This document shows, one piece after another, positions 30,417 to 42,737 of a stretch of 64,000 bases of DNA. The number at the start of each line of letters is the position of its first letter. The stretch's first letter is position 1. The DNA is from Psoroptes ovis. Its lineage: Eukaryota > Arthropoda > Arachnida > Sarcoptiformes > Psoroptidae. The notes under the pieces were generated by a model, which saw only the letters and a program-made list of their open reading frames with translations, was not told the origin of the DNA and did no database searches. The DNA is taken from positions 124,001 through 188,000 of the forward strand of contig PQWQ01000041.1 in assembly GCA_002943765.1 (NCBI GenBank), written 5' to 3'. The position numbers were made by a program, and so were the translations under genes.

Positions 30417-33012
30417 TTAATCAAACATTTGCCATCCATTACGATTACTGTTACTATTGTTACGAACAACACTATCAACACCGTTACTATTTGATGATTT
30501 TGTAATTTTTGATGATCTAATAGGAGGTTTTGTGTGTACATAAAAATTTGAATTTGATACATGTAATGGTAATATTGAAGGTGATGTTGATGATGATTGT
30601 TGTGTTGATGTTGGGGAATCCATCATTAGGAGATGTTCATATGGCTCATTATCATTTTGAGCGATTAGATTGTTATCATTATTTGTTTCAAGTAATGGAT
30701 CAAAAATCAAATGATTAGGATATATTTTATTTGTATTCATATTCGACCTCCCGCTGACCACATCTCTTGGTGGCGAATCGAATTCGATTAGACAAGGTTG
30801 TTGTTGCTGCTGTTGTTGATCATCTGACATCAGATTTGATGTTGACCGTGTTTTCGAATTATGAATCGTGCGTGGAGGAGGTGGTGGTGGCGGTTGTAAA
30901 CCATTTGTTGATATTCTAGAGTGCTCACTATGATTATTCGTTGATGACTGATTGAATAGACATTCTAGTTGCTGACGTAATTCAGCAGACATTGGTTGCT
31001 CAGACTGTGACCGATAATTTAAACAAGGACTCAATGTTGATGGTGGCGTACTGAATACATCTCCATCTTCGATATCGGATGACTCAGACGATGCGATTGA
31101 TACCGGAGCTAAGTAATTACCGTTTTTTGTAGGCTTTGTGGAACCTACAACTACAGACCTTGAGACACTAGAATTCGAATATTGTGACGAAGGATTTCGT
31201 ACATAAGTTACTGTGCGACTTGTTGATGTAGGAACAAATGTCCCAGAAATTGATTTTTTTATAATAGGAGGTAATTTAGGACTGCTTGGTTCGCTGCTAG
31301 GCCTGTCTACATTGATTGCCGCGCTACCATTAGTTGATGTTACATTATTATTGGTCATTTTCTGCCGTAATTGTCTGATAGCTTGTCGACCTTGGGATAA
31401 TGCCGATTTGACTTTTGGATTAACTGCACGAAGTAAAGCACCACCTTCTTTTTTCATTGTCAAAGTCCATTCTCGATATTGATTACGAAAACGATTATTC
31501 GCTGCAGCGGACAGTGTTCCATTTTGTTCGGCATGATTAAGTTCAATCTCAAATTGATCGATATGACGTTCACCACGATTCAACATGTCTAATCTTGATT
31601 CAATAAATTGCTGAAATATCTGTAACTGTAACATATTTTCCAAAAACAATTGCCGTGAAGTTCCACGAACATTAGATACAAAAGCCTCGCGATCAAATGT
31701 GATCTGCTGTCCGTGGGCGAACGTTAAAGCTTCACGATAACCACCGATTAACATCACAAGTGCACGTAAAAATGTTCGACACAATCCATCACCGAATAAT
31801 GCGGATGGTTGCTGTTGTTGTTTGAAACATTTACGTAGGTGATGTAACACATCACTTGGTATCGTTGATACATCATCGAACGGTGTTTGTAACTGATTAG
31901 TATCAACATTGAGCCAAACGATTTCTCCTAATTCAGTTAATTTCACATTTTTTTCGAATGTTTTCTGTGGAACACCAATAAGAAAGGGCATTGGGGCCGT
32001 TAAATAATCGATCAATGTACGCGGTAATAATGGAATAAATATATGTTGCCAATGCATAGGATATATTAGCATATTTGCAGCTTGAATACATGCAGATAAA
32101 CGATTTAATCGTTCAGATGTCATTACTATTCGACGTTCATTTAACATTGATGCAAATATAGCAATCATATTTGATGATGAGATTGCATTATAATATTCAG
32201 TTATATTTCTCTAATTTATGAATGGGAGAAAAAAAATTAATCGATTGTTGAATCTTATCAAAATCTTACATCTTCGGGTATTGATGGTAATTTATGATGA
32301 TCAGGACACGGTGCAGTGAATTCTTTTAATTTAATATCTTCAACAGTATATGTTATTGTTAATTGTAATCCAGGTTGTGGAATATCACTAGTATATAAGG
32401 ATTCTAAAAAACGTTCCAAAGGAATGGAAGACTATCCGAGAAAGAAGAAAAAATTTCACATTATTCCGATTAACGATAATTCATTACAAAAAAAAATCAT
32501 ACCTTTCTAGCAGCTAATTCAGCACATTGATCTAATATTTTATAAAATGTGGAATGCCATGGCAAATCACTAAGAATTACTAAACATGTATCATTATCAG
32601 GTGTATGCCTACAATAACCAAATGTCCATTTAGATTTGATGTTTGTTAATACAAATGAAAAATGTGTGATTACATCACTAAATTTCAACATTGAATTGGT
32701 AAATTAATTAATCAATCCATTTAACATCTCAATTTATTTAATTTACCATTTGAAACGACATGGGTAAGCGAAATTTGGTATCGTATTTAAAACTTCATGA
32801 TTTGAATAATCTGATGGATACGTACGCAATATCCAAGGTTCATCTTCATCATCATCATCTCCATCGTTATCATTATTTGATTGTGGAATAGCTATTTCGG
32901 CAAACAATTCAATTAATCGGTCCCAATCATCTCTAAATTGTTTGAAATAATTTTAAAATTTAAAAAGAACAGAAAATGAAAACATTGATTTCAAATACCT
33001 GATACGAGCCAT
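30417..33012 (-). CDS. DENND1: DENN domain protein 1 (connecdenn), Rab35 guanine exchange factor
   Basis: Five exons: 33012-32999, 32932-32747, 32677-32503, 32431-32270 and 32210-30417; all introns are GT-AG and 59-71 bp; 776 aa. The start MARIRDDWDRL opens the uDENN region, with YPSDYSNHEVLNTIPNF and FSFVLTNIKSKWTFGYCR as in connecdenns. The cDENN core carries MLIYPMHWQHIFIPLLP and MPFLIGV; dDENN carries NVDTNQLQTPFDD and LFLENMLQLQIFQQFI. This family activates Rab35 in clathrin-coated vesicles and endosomal recycling. The C-terminal ~350 residues are disordered, with a polyproline run (SH3 type) and LIEFD at 30791-30777, which fits the clathrin-box pattern L[LI][DEN][LF][DE]. The single gene probably stands for vertebrate DENND1A/B/C. 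The N-terminal exon holds only 14 coding nt. Confidence 0.93.
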
Positions 33013-34047
33013 AATTCAATGAACCCGTGAACAATGTTGATAATCACGAAAAAATACACCGATTCAATTCACAAATTATTGATGGGAGTTTTTGATTTGA
33101 TTTGTTTTGTTTTAATTTTATTCATTTAATACGTTTTGAAAATTTAAAATAAATACAAGAAAATAATTTCATAATTACTTTGACATTTTTTTTTGTTTCG
33201 TATCAATTATTTCATTTTTATTTTTAAATAATTTACGATGAATTATCCTTAGTATTTTCTAGAGAAAAAGTTGAACGTTTTTCTTTTCAATAAATCAATT
33301 TCAATCAATGTAAAAACATTATAAAATCAAACAACAACAATAATAATAATGATATTTTGTGACATCATAATGATGACGACAATAATAATATTGTTGAAAA
33401 CATTTGATTCATTTGATGATTAGCAATCCGAATGTAAACAAATTAAAAATTCTACCAATTCTTCATCAGAAATGGTCAAAATATGAATTTTAATATCAAT
33501 AACAAATAAATGAATGAATAAATAATAAATACAAGCAGGAAGCAACTTTAATTTCAATTCACAACTTTTTTTGGTGGTTAAATGATTTCACATCAATATT
33601 ACAAACAATATAAACATCTACAACATCGAGAAAATATTCAACCAACAAATAAACAAAAATTCATTGATATAAAATACAAATACAAAAAAAAATTGAAGAG
33701 AAATATTCAATGAAATGAGAGAGAGATTTATGAAATAAAAAAATAAATAAAGTTGACACTCAATCAATATTCAAAGATAAATAAATAAATAATAAACAGC
33801 AATAACTGCAACAATAACAACAACAGAACTTACAACACAAACAAATTAAATGAAAAAGGTTGTAAAAAATACATGAAATATCGTCGATAGATGGTGGCCT
33901 GAATTGAATTTTTTTAATTATCAATTTAATTCATTGATCATCGTGTGTTTTTACAATAGATTTTTTTTTGTAAATTGTTAAATAATAAAATTTTAAAATA
34001 AAAATTGTAAATTTTTTTTTGAATTGAAATTATTCAACAATTTTCAT
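33013..34047. other. Intergenic: DENND1 promoter side and ZIP7 3' side
   Basis: No gene is seen. It is AT-rich, with ATT and CAA repeats, and holds the upstream region of DENND1 and the 3' flank of the ZIP7 gene, both on the minus strand. Confidence 0.6.
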
Positions 34048-35094
34048 TCATTCATTCAATGCTATCCAATACATCATTGATACACCGATTAATAATGCAA
34101 TTATTTCTTGTATTGTTTGCCAATGATTATTTTTCTTTGTTTCCAATAATTCTGGTATAACCGTTACGGTTGCAATATAAATAAAACCACCAGCGGTTAT
34201 TGGTAAAATGAATTGTGTAGCATGTTCTAATGTACCATAATGTAAACCTACTGCTGTACCAATTAATGCGCCTAATGCTGTTACTAGCTGCAATAATATC
34301 GCTGATCGACGTTGATAGCCTGATTGTATTAGAATTGCATAATCGCCTATTTCATGTGGAATTTCATGCAATAAAATTGTTACAGCTGTGATTATGCCCA
34401 TTTGTGGTCCTTTACCAGCTGCAAATGTTGCACCAATCGCTAAACCATCGGTGAAATTGTGCAAAAAATCAGCTATCAAATTCAATATTCCGCTGACAAG
34501 ATTACGGCCTTTATTAGAATCAACAGTTTGTTTGGTTTTTTCTTTCTTTTTATTTGTCGATGATTGTTGTGAATGGCTGTGATGATGATGATGATGATCT
34601 GATCCTTTAACTACATGGACGAACTTTTCGATCACGAAAAAAATGATGATTCCGGCGATTATATAGAGACCAACTATTGTTTGATGATGATGAGAATGGC
34701 CATGATCGTTATGGTGATGATCATTTTCACTATGATGATGATGATGATTATGGTCGGCATGATGGTCATGATCGCTGTGATGATCATGATGATGATGACC
34801 ACTCATGGAATGAGGTATCAAATGTAGAAAAGCATCACCCAACAAACCACCAGATGCAAAACTCAAAGATAATCTTAAACGATTCCGATAACGTTCTGTA
34901 TTATCCATTGGAAAGAGAAAAAGAACCATGAATGGGGCAATCGATATTAGTGCTGTTGATGCATAGGCCAATTGAGCATCGGTAAATTTCTAGCAGGAAT
35001 ATGAAAAAATCAATTTTAATGTAAGAATTCTTTTGGAAATCAAGCGAACCATTGTCTCAAGATAGACGGCCATTGTTGATCCGAAAAAATCCAT
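34048..35094 (-). CDS. SLC39A7: ZIP7-type zinc transporter (SLC39A7/Catsup)
   Basis: Two exons: 35094-35050 (15 codons, MDFFGSTMAVYLETM) and 34989-34048, with a 60 bp GT-AG intron; 328 aa. LIV-1/ZIP hallmarks are FASGGLLGDAFLHLIPH, the metal-binding helix HNFTDGLAIGATF and the HELP-like LLHEIPHEIGDYAIL motif. A His/Asp-rich cytoplasmic loop follows the second helix and another lies before the metal-binding helices. The closest family is ZIP7, which releases zinc from ER/Golgi into the cytosol. Unlike human ZIP7 there is no long His-rich N-terminus or clear signal peptide. An alternative upstream start cannot be excluded, but the exon-1 ATG is in frame and the splice phase (0) fits. It is divergent from GINS1, 240 bp apart. 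Confidence 0.9.
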
Positions 35095-35334
35095 CTTTAC
35101 CAAGAATTTCTGAAAAAAAACTAGCAACCAGCAAGCCAGTAAAGCCACGTAAGACAATGATAAAAGAAATAAAAGATAATTATTTGTTTATTTTGTTATG
35201 ATCACATGTTTTGAATGACACATACTCTATGGATTTATTCGAAGCAAATTAGCGCGATTTGTATTCAATTAAAATCTGAAAATATCTTTTTTGCCATCTT
35301 CAAATCAGTTTCAATAAAACATAAACACATCAGA
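35095..35334. promoter_or_regulatory. Bidirectional promoter region of ZIP7 and GINS1
   Basis: Only 240 bp separate the two divergent start codons, so both core promoters and 5'UTRs must share this space. I see no clear TATA box at a sensible distance from either start. Confidence 0.5.
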
Positions 35335-36138
35335 ATGTTTGGCGAAAAATGTGTTGAATTAATTAAAGAATCTACACGTGATAGTTCGGAATTGATTGCA
35401 CCATATAATCAAGCAATAGTCGATGAAGTTTATGATGAAATGCGATTAATTAGTCAAACATTATTCGAGTTGGTTTTCATATGATTTTTAATTAATTTCA
35501 AATAATGTTAATTATTTATTCATCGATTTACAGATCGCTAAGTTCTGATCAGGAACAACAAAGTGCTGAACAGCCACAAAGTAATTTTGATAGCCAAAAT
35601 CGTTTACTGGTAAACAAAGTATACTTACGAGCATTCCTATGGAATAAACGCTGTCTTCTCGCCTATCAGTATGTATTGTTATTATAAATTTGAAACTTGA
35701 TTCAAATAATTTTTCATCGATTTCATGCAAAGTAATCATCGCTTAGAAAGATTGAAAAAAATACGTTGGCAATTAGGCACGATATTGCCTAATGAAATCA
35801 AATGTAATCTTTCTGCAGATGAAATCAAATGGTTTGCTGCATATTCACGTAATTTATCCGATTATATGAACCGTTTGAATGATAATAAAGGTATTGATTT
35901 GACATTGATGCGTAATCCGCCGAAAAAATTATATGTACAAGTTCGTTGTTTAATTGATTATGGACCATTTGAATTAGATGATGATGGTAATACAGTTGTG
36001 CTTAGCAAAGATAGTATGGTTTGTAATTTTTTTTATTTAGAATTATCATAAAATTGAATTTTTTATATTTTCCAGCATTATTTGCCATTGTCGAAATGTG
36101 AAAAATTGATCCATCAAGGAATTTTAGAACAAATTTAA
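35335..36138 (+). CDS. GINS1: GINS complex subunit PSF1
   Basis: Four exons: 35335-35468, 35534-35668, 35733-36018 and 36076-36138, joined in phases 2, 2 and 0; 205 aa against about 196 in human. The start MFGEKCVELI matches the PSF1 N-terminus (MFCEKAMELI). Other landmarks are NKRCLLAY (RNRRCTVAY), IRWQLGTILPNEI (LRWEYGSVLPNAL), the SLD5/PSF1 B-domain stretch YVQVRCLIDYGPFELDD and the end KCEKLIHQGILEQI. PSF1 is part of the CMG helicase at replication forks. A polyadenylation signal AATAAA is at 36150-36155. It converges with the PLC-like gene, stop codons 67 bp apart, so the 3'UTRs probably overlap. It is divergent from ZIP7. Confidence 0.95.
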
Positions 36139-36205
36139 TTTTTAAATTAAATAAAATTTAACGGTTTTTAAAACGAAAAAAAAAAATTCAGTCAATATAT
36201 CAAGA

Positions 36206-38187
36206 TCACTCAGTATGATTATCATTATCATCATCAATGAAATTTATAGACTGTTCAGAGAAACTAAGTGATGAGTCCAAGTGTTGCTGCTGTTTAGTTT
36301 TTGAAATTGTTTCCGAAGGTTGATGATTGTCAAAATCAGGTGCCCAACAACTAGCAATTTTTTTAAAATTTGTCTGAATAAATAATCTATATTTTTCATT
36401 GCATCCATCATTACTCTTGTTGTCAAATTCAATAAATCTTATACCACGTATTATCGATTTGAATGGTAATGTGCGTGTAGCAATTAACTTAGAACAATTA
36501 TATACTTCAAAGCGTAAAAATGTGAAATTAGGCAAACGTATTACCGGGCGAAATTGTTCATTCCAAAACGGTATTTGTCCTGGCGCAGAACTGATTTTTG
36601 TTTCATAAACAGAATCGTCTAGATGATGACCAATTATGTGTACTTTTATTTGACATTTCATGGGATTTTTTACTTGATCAAATTTTAAATTTTCCATGCA
36701 AATCAATGTTAACATGAATCTTGTTGGACCAGCTGATGGTTCACCTGATAAAGCACTATCTTCACTAACGTCGATGCAATACATTTTTCCTTTTCTCAAT
36801 GAAGATGGCTTCATCACATAACCACAAGATCCATTCATTGTATCAAAGTATGATCGACCAATATCATCAGCATTATAAGGTACGCATTGAACACCCATAC
36901 GAAGTAAATCGATTGGTTTTATATTATCATCACTATCATTATTTTCAATCCATGTGAATGCTTTACTTGTGGACGATGCTATTGAATCATCTTCTATATC
37001 TTTCATATAATTTTTGACTGATTTTATGAAACGTTTTGAATCAATCGAAAATGATGGATATTGTTTATCCGACAATTGATTCTGATCCTTGAATTCAGAT
37101 GAGAACGTTGTCGTTATTTTGTTAATAGTATTATTGGCATTGTTTGTCATGAAGAATTCTTCTTTGCGTTCTACGATAATAATAAATTTATTACATAATG
37201 ATTTTAATGATGGCCAAGCCAAAGGATTTGAATTTTTAACAAATGTAGGCAAACAAATTTTATTATCATTCGTTTCAGCTTTAAAAATTTGTTGTTCAGA
37301 CATTGTTTCATTGAATATTTTGACAAGTTCTAGCATTTTATTGTACTTTATTAGATTTTCACACTTCAATATCAAAATTATTGGCCATTGATTATTATTG
37401 AATCCATATTTGACCATATTTTCAAGTAAAGTTTTCAAAGGAGATCCAATCATTTCATTATCATTTTCATCATGTACTAATATATTAATTCTTCCATCAT
37501 TCCAATCTAGTTTTACTAATTCATGAAAATTGCAATCAATTTATCGTTTATTTAAATCAATTCAGATTAAACTTACAATGAAAACATCTACAAATCGATA
37601 ACAAGCGATTATAATGTATTAAAATGTTTTTCTCATTGATTGGCAATTTGGTCAATTTTAATATTTTACAAGTTGAAACATAATAATTGACTAATGATTT
37701 ATTCATATTTTGACATGGTTGTAGATGGATTGGATTCAAAATATTGAATGTATTCAAATTCAATATTTTGAAAAATATTTCAAAAGTAATTATCTGTTTA
37801 TCAGTTAATTCTGATAATAATTTACGACATTTTTCTTTAGGCATAGATTGCTGTTCATTGAATAAAAATTATAAAATAAATTCTGATTAAAACAAAGTTT
37901 TTGAAAAATATATCTAAAAAAACTGACAAATTGTTCATGTTTGAAAAATTCACTTAATTGTTTCAATTCCCAATAATTCAGGCTTGGAATAGCATATCTA
38001 TTAATTGCAAAAAAAAGTAATTAAAACTTGATTAGTTCATTATAAAATAAAGCTTAACAACAAACTTTTCATAGATAATATTCAACGGTATTAGACCATG
38101 AAATTCTAGATTATTAGTGTTTCGCGAAAAAAATTTATTATTCAGTCCATCAAATTGTGATGTTGGAATTAATTCATAATGATTCAT
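36206..38187 (-). CDS. PI-PLC-like protein, predicted catalytically inactive
   Basis: Four exons: 38187-38066, 37997-37928, 37850-37577 and 37515-36206 (phases 2, 0, 1); 591 aa. The order is EF-hand-like N-terminus without a PH domain, X box, acidic Asp/Ser-rich linker, the end of the Y box, and C2. Y-box evidence is MGVQCVPYN and MNGSCGYVMKPSSLRKG; C2 evidence is CQIKVHIIGHHLDDSV and IPFWNEQFRPVIRLPN. The X box is recognisable (MNKSLVNYYVS, SICRCF, WPIILIL), but key residues of PI-PLC are gone. The SSHNTYL segment reads STCKILK, so the first catalytic His and neighbouring Asn are lost (about residues 125-126). The ELD calcium-ligand segment reads KLD, and the SLEN glutamate is replaced by Lys. 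The acceptor of exon 4 could be 9 nt further in. It resembles PLC-zeta/delta in layout and PRIP/PLC-L in being inactive; orthology is unresolved. Confidence 0.78.
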
Positions 38188-39410
38188 TTTTTCAACAAAT
38201 AAAAGTATAGTGAAACGTTACATTTGCAATCGCAAATAATAATGAAATTCAACAAAATAAATTGAAAATCACAATAGGATTAATATCGAAATTAGTTTAT
38301 CAACAAATGTAAATAATTTCGTTATGAATTGTAATCCTAGTTACCAAGAAATCCTAGCCAAATTTCTCATATGATTTTGCTATTTTAATTTATTTATTTA
38401 TTTTTTTATCCGCCTGATAATGAAAAAATTTCCGATACTCGATTGGGTGGCAACAGGTACACGAAAAATTTTTTTAAAAAATACTCGAGAAAATGACGCC
38501 GACCTTATCGCAATTTGCGGTTTCCATGGTTAATTTTTTATTTCATTTTTCAATTGATATGAAAATTAAATCAATTTTTTTTTTGAATTTCTCTTGTGAT
38601 TAATCAAGAGAATGAAAGAAATTAATTGCCATCTATCGAAGTGAGAAATTACAAGTTTTATTTTCATTTTTTTTTTTTTTTTTTTTTTGAAACTAATAAT
38701 AATAATAATTTTCAACAAAAATACACGATTATGCAAATCTATGAAAATGTGAATGATATGATCAAACAAACAATGTGAATAAATAAATAAATAAATAAAA
38801 TGACATAATTTATTCAGAATAAATGGATTGACCTTGTAATTTCATTTCATTTTTTTTTTTTTTGTTAAATGATGGATAAACAACATTAGCATTTTTTTTC
38901 TTATTTAGAAGCTTTGAACAACATAAAATACAACATCAACAACAACTAATCATCATGGTAATGATGGATCATTCATTTTGGGAAAATTTTTTTTTTGAAT
39001 TTTGTTGAACAATCAACAACATCAACATGTCTTTTAATAACATTGTTAACAACAAAAACATTCAAAAAAAAAAAAAAAAAACAACTGGGCAGGAATGGAT
39101 GATAAATTGTGGAATGATGGAACAAATCAAATAGAAAATAAATTCAAATTAAATGAATGAATAAATGGAAAAAAGAGTCAAGTGAATCACATCTTCATCA
39201 TTATCATCGTTATTATTGTTTCTGCCCATAGTTGGCGAAAATAAAAAATTGTAAAAATGAAAATCTAAATTTTGTATCATCACATAAATCTTGTATTGAT
39301 TAATCAATACAGCAATAGATATTTATTATTATTTTTTTCAATCATTCTTTTTTATTATTTTATTGAATTTCATTCATTTTTTTTTCAACAATCAATCAAA
39401 TGAAATCAAA
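38188..39410. other. Divergent intergenic region between PLC-like and PLPPR-like genes
   Basis: No coding region is supportable. It includes a slightly GC-richer patch at about 38406-38530, upstream of the minus-strand PLC-like gene, and a 22-base poly-T at 38667-38688. It should contain the promoters of both flanking genes. Confidence 0.5.
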
Positions 39411-41969
39411 ATGAATCGTTCATTTCCATCATCATTAAATTCATTGAGCATAATGGAATACGTCGATGATGATGATGTTGATTATTTGAATAAAAATAAA
39501 ATTATCAATAATAATAATGTGTCAAAATCAACATCATTAAGAACGATTCCAACCGATAATAGCAATTATCGTTCATCATCTATGCGTATGAATGATAAAA
39601 ATGGACCATTATCGATCAGTACACAAGGTACGTAGTGTTTGCTGCTCAAGGTCATCATCTTTTCTTTTTTGAATATTTTTCCATTATTGAACACTAATAA
39701 TCAATAGTAGTTGTCATGTATAACATTTCAAAGTTGACCAGTTTTTGAACATAATTGAGGTGTTTGAAGAAAAGAACATAAATTCTCATGAATAAAAGGT
39801 CAAATATTTGTGCAATCGTTATGAGCACCTGGGTTCAAACTATTCATTTTATGTTTGTTCTCAATGCTCATTCCATCTTCAAGCACGCACACAGGTGTAC
39901 AGTGTGTATTTTGTGAAGCCAAGTTTTGGAGAAAAAAAAATTATCATTTATTTTCAATAACCTGATAAAAATGGGATCAAAAAATTCCAAAACAGAATCA
40001 AAAGAAAATGCTGATAATAATAATTTAATGAAATTAGATTCAATATCAACCGTTTCGATGGCTTTCACTGTTGATGATGTTAATGGTGGAAAAATTGTTT
40101 GTGATTGTCAACAGCAACAACACCGACAATCGATCATAGAAACCTCAGGTAGAAATGAAAAACTGTAGCATTCCTCATTAAAATTTGTCAACATTGACAT
40201 ATTTCAATTAAATTTCTCAAGCATTTAATCAAAAACTTGTTCAAAATCAATAATTAATCGCTTTTTGTCAAAGAAAACAAAGCAAAAAAAGAAAAAATGG
40301 ATTAAAATTCCATTGTTGTTGTTTAAAGATTAATTGATTTCTTAAAAATAATTACTAATTTATACTTGATATTTCTATATTTGTTTTAGATGTTTACGAT
40401 AAAACAACAAAGCAACCATTTGATCAATTGCAGCAACAACAACCACAGCCAAGACCTAAATCAAAATCTTCAACATTCGGTAATTCATTTATTATGGATA
40501 TAATGGATGATAATGATAATAATCATCGAAAAACTTTGAACGTTTTCGATGATGATTTCAATCGAAGATATTCTACAATGGATTCATTTGCAACGGAATC
40601 TAAAAAACAATTGAAACAACAAAATAAAAATTTTAGAAAATCATCATCAATCATATTGATAACATTGTTTGACACATTGATGATAATATTATTATTATCA
40701 TTAGCCATTATTTTACGTTTCACGGATGAAATCAAACCAATCGAAACATGGTATTCAAAAAGATTAGTTTGTCAATTTCCTAAACTATATGATTTGCCAT
40801 TCAAAATTTTACCAAATTCACATGGAAAATTATTATTCGAAAATTTATATGATGATCTATTTTTATTTTATATATTCGTCTTTATGGTTCCTATTGCTAT
40901 GGTAAACACTTATTAATATTATAATAAGGATCAAAATTATTTTTTTATCCATCCAAATGTAGATTATATTCATGGAAATTTCTCGTTTGATCATAAGGCA
41001 AATATCACACGATGGTCCTTACCCAGATGATAGAGAAGATGAAGAAGATAAGCAAACAATTGTCATACCCAAAACTAATTTATTGATTCCATTAAGTCTT
41101 CGTCGTACTGTTCGTATTATTGGTATGTTTTTTCAAATTTGTAAGACATATTTAATAATCTTTAATACTCTGTCTTTTACTTAACAGCTGGTTTCATATT
41201 AGGATTCGCTGCATCAAGCATTATTTGTGATTTTATCAAATTACAAACAGGTCAATATCGACCATATGTTCGAAGTATTTGTCCTGATTTTTGTAATGAG
41301 ACCACAAATTGTTGGGATGCGTTAGCAAATGATCTACGTTTAGATGTTCGCAAATCCTTTCCAAGTATAACGACCACATTTTGTTCTTATACAACATTAT
41401 TCATGGTTTATTATTTAACGGCTGCATTAAATTATCGTGCCATCAAAGTATTTCGACTATTGTTATGTGTATTCATTATCATTATCGGTATATTAATGTC
41501 ATTATCTCGCTTGACAACTTATCGTAATCATTGGTGGGATATTGTTGCAGGCTGTTTCATAGGTTCATTATCGGCCTATTATATTGTTTGGTATCATTTG
41601 AATGGATTCACTAATCGATTATCAATAAGTAATATATTTTCAGCTAAATATAAAGATTATAGAGCCGAGAATTCTAATAAAATCAATCAAACTCATGATT
41701 CGCTAACACCTGCGAATTATTTCCAATTTCATATACCTCGTGTTCAAACAAGTGCCAAAAATGGTGATATAATTCGTAATGCAAGCAATCTGACAAAAAG
41801 TAAATCAATGAATTCAAATGCTTATATTAATCCTGCATTCACATCGGATGAACAAATAATTAATCATCATTCAATATCATCAGATCGAATTATTTTAGAC
41901 TCTAATAATAATCAATTGATTAAGAATAGAGACCACAATCGTTCAAAAATGCATACATTTGCCAAATGA
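39411..41969 (+). CDS. PAP2-fold phospholipid phosphatase-related protein (PLPPR-like), catalytic histidines lost
   Basis: Isoform A exons: 39411-39627, 40390-40901, 40963-41122 and 41188-41969; 556 aa. An alternative first exon (39971-40148) gives 543 aa. After a disordered N-terminus come six hydrophobic segments of the lipid phosphate phosphatase fold. Motif C1 is intact (KLQTGQYRP, residues 314-322 of isoform A). C2, normally PSGH, reads PSIT (355-358). C3 reads SRLTTYRNHWWD, placing Asn410 where the nucleophilic His lies in active enzymes (SRxxxxxHxxxD). Loss of both histidines and the YRNH/YKNH-type C3 resemble the vertebrate PLPPR (plasticity-related gene) group, plasma-membrane proteins without phosphatase activity. 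The C-terminal tail of about 130 residues is hydrophilic. Start choice: MNRSFPSS at 39411 is the first ATG; the open frame upstream has an additional Met at 39363. Confidence 0.83.
39971..40148 (+). CDS. Alternative first coding exon of the PLPPR-like gene
   Basis: An ATG at 39971 opens MGSKNSKTESKEN and runs 59 codons plus one base to donor TCAG|GTAGAA. The exon ends in phase 1, as does the other first exon (CAAG|GTACGT at 39627), so each can splice to the exon at 40390. No suitable acceptor in matching phase is seen just before it, which favours an alternative start over an internal exon. MGSKNSK has Gly2, Ser at position 6 and a basic residue after it, a plausible N-myristoylation context. 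Use of this exon is inferred. Confidence 0.5.
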
Positions 41970-42084
41970 TAATGAAAGCAGCTTCATGTTTAAAAATCAA
42001 CTTTTACTAACAAAATATAAATACATAAATTATTTGTTCAAAATATACTTAACCATTTCATATTGACTTATTATTATCCGATTT

Positions 42085-42537
42085 TTAGATTTGTTGATGT
42101 TGTGGATCATGTGAATTATTATTATTTGCATGATAAAATCGATTTCTCTGTTGATTTCTCAGTGTCGATGTAAGAGTTGTTGCCCGAAACGAATTATCAA
42201 TCATCATCATAATCATCATTGATAATGAATGATTGTCATTATGTGTGAAATCATTATTGATATTGTTCGTTTCACATGATTCAGATTCGATTTCTAAGCG
42301 ATCATTTTGTAAATTTGAATGTTGTTTACGCTTTATTTTTGTTGTCATACAAATCGTAATCATTATTTTTATGAAAATAAATAAAATGAATGTTATAAAA
42401 AATATATAAAATATGATTAACATGAATGCAAATATTAAATCAGCATTGATTGACCATTCATTATTATTTTGACTAAGGTTGACAATTTTATCATGATTAA
42501 TAGAATCATTATTAGATTCAATTTTGTGTCGTTGCAT
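42085..42537 (-). CDS. Hypothetical single-pass membrane protein
   Basis: The ATG at 42537 gives 150 aa (start MQRHKIESNNDS); the frame extends two codons further without an ATG. A hydrophilic N-terminal part of about 30 residues precedes one strong hydrophobic helix (IFAFMLIIFYIFFITFILFIF), followed by a basic stop-transfer segment (TTKIKRKQH) and an Asn/Ser-rich tail. The layout is type III or I single-pass, reminiscent of small channel-accessory subunits, but I recognise no family motif. It lies between the convergent 3' end of the PLPPR-like gene (115 bp) and the 3' end of Sod1. An upstream exon is possible because a pyrimidine-poor AG precedes the start. It may also be a spurious frame. 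Confidence 0.35.
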   Translation of the reverse strand: MQRHKIESNNDSINHDKIVNLSQNNNEWSINADLIFAFMLIIFYIFFITFILFIFIKIMITICMTTKIKRKQHSNLQNDRLEIESESCETNNINNDFTHNDNHSLSMMIMMMIDNSFRATTLTSTLRNQQRNRFYHANNNNSHDPQHQQI

Positions 42538-42737
42538 CTTCAAGTCTGTTCAATGAATGATTATGATTTTTGCAAAACCTTTTCGAAATGCAAGCATCTT
42601 TTTTTCGAAGCAATGAAACATGCGTGCATGAATTAAGCGTTTATTTAAAATCAGACTTAAAAATATTGTTTCTTAATTGGAATTATAAATTATCGTTTTC
42701 AAGGAAAAAAAGTGGCCATAGGCCAGATTCTAAATTA

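Noticed and set aside
39826..39840. GGGTTCAAACT resembling a tRNA B box
   Set aside because: No A box at the right distance and no cloverleaf; it lies in the intron or upstream region between alternative first exons.
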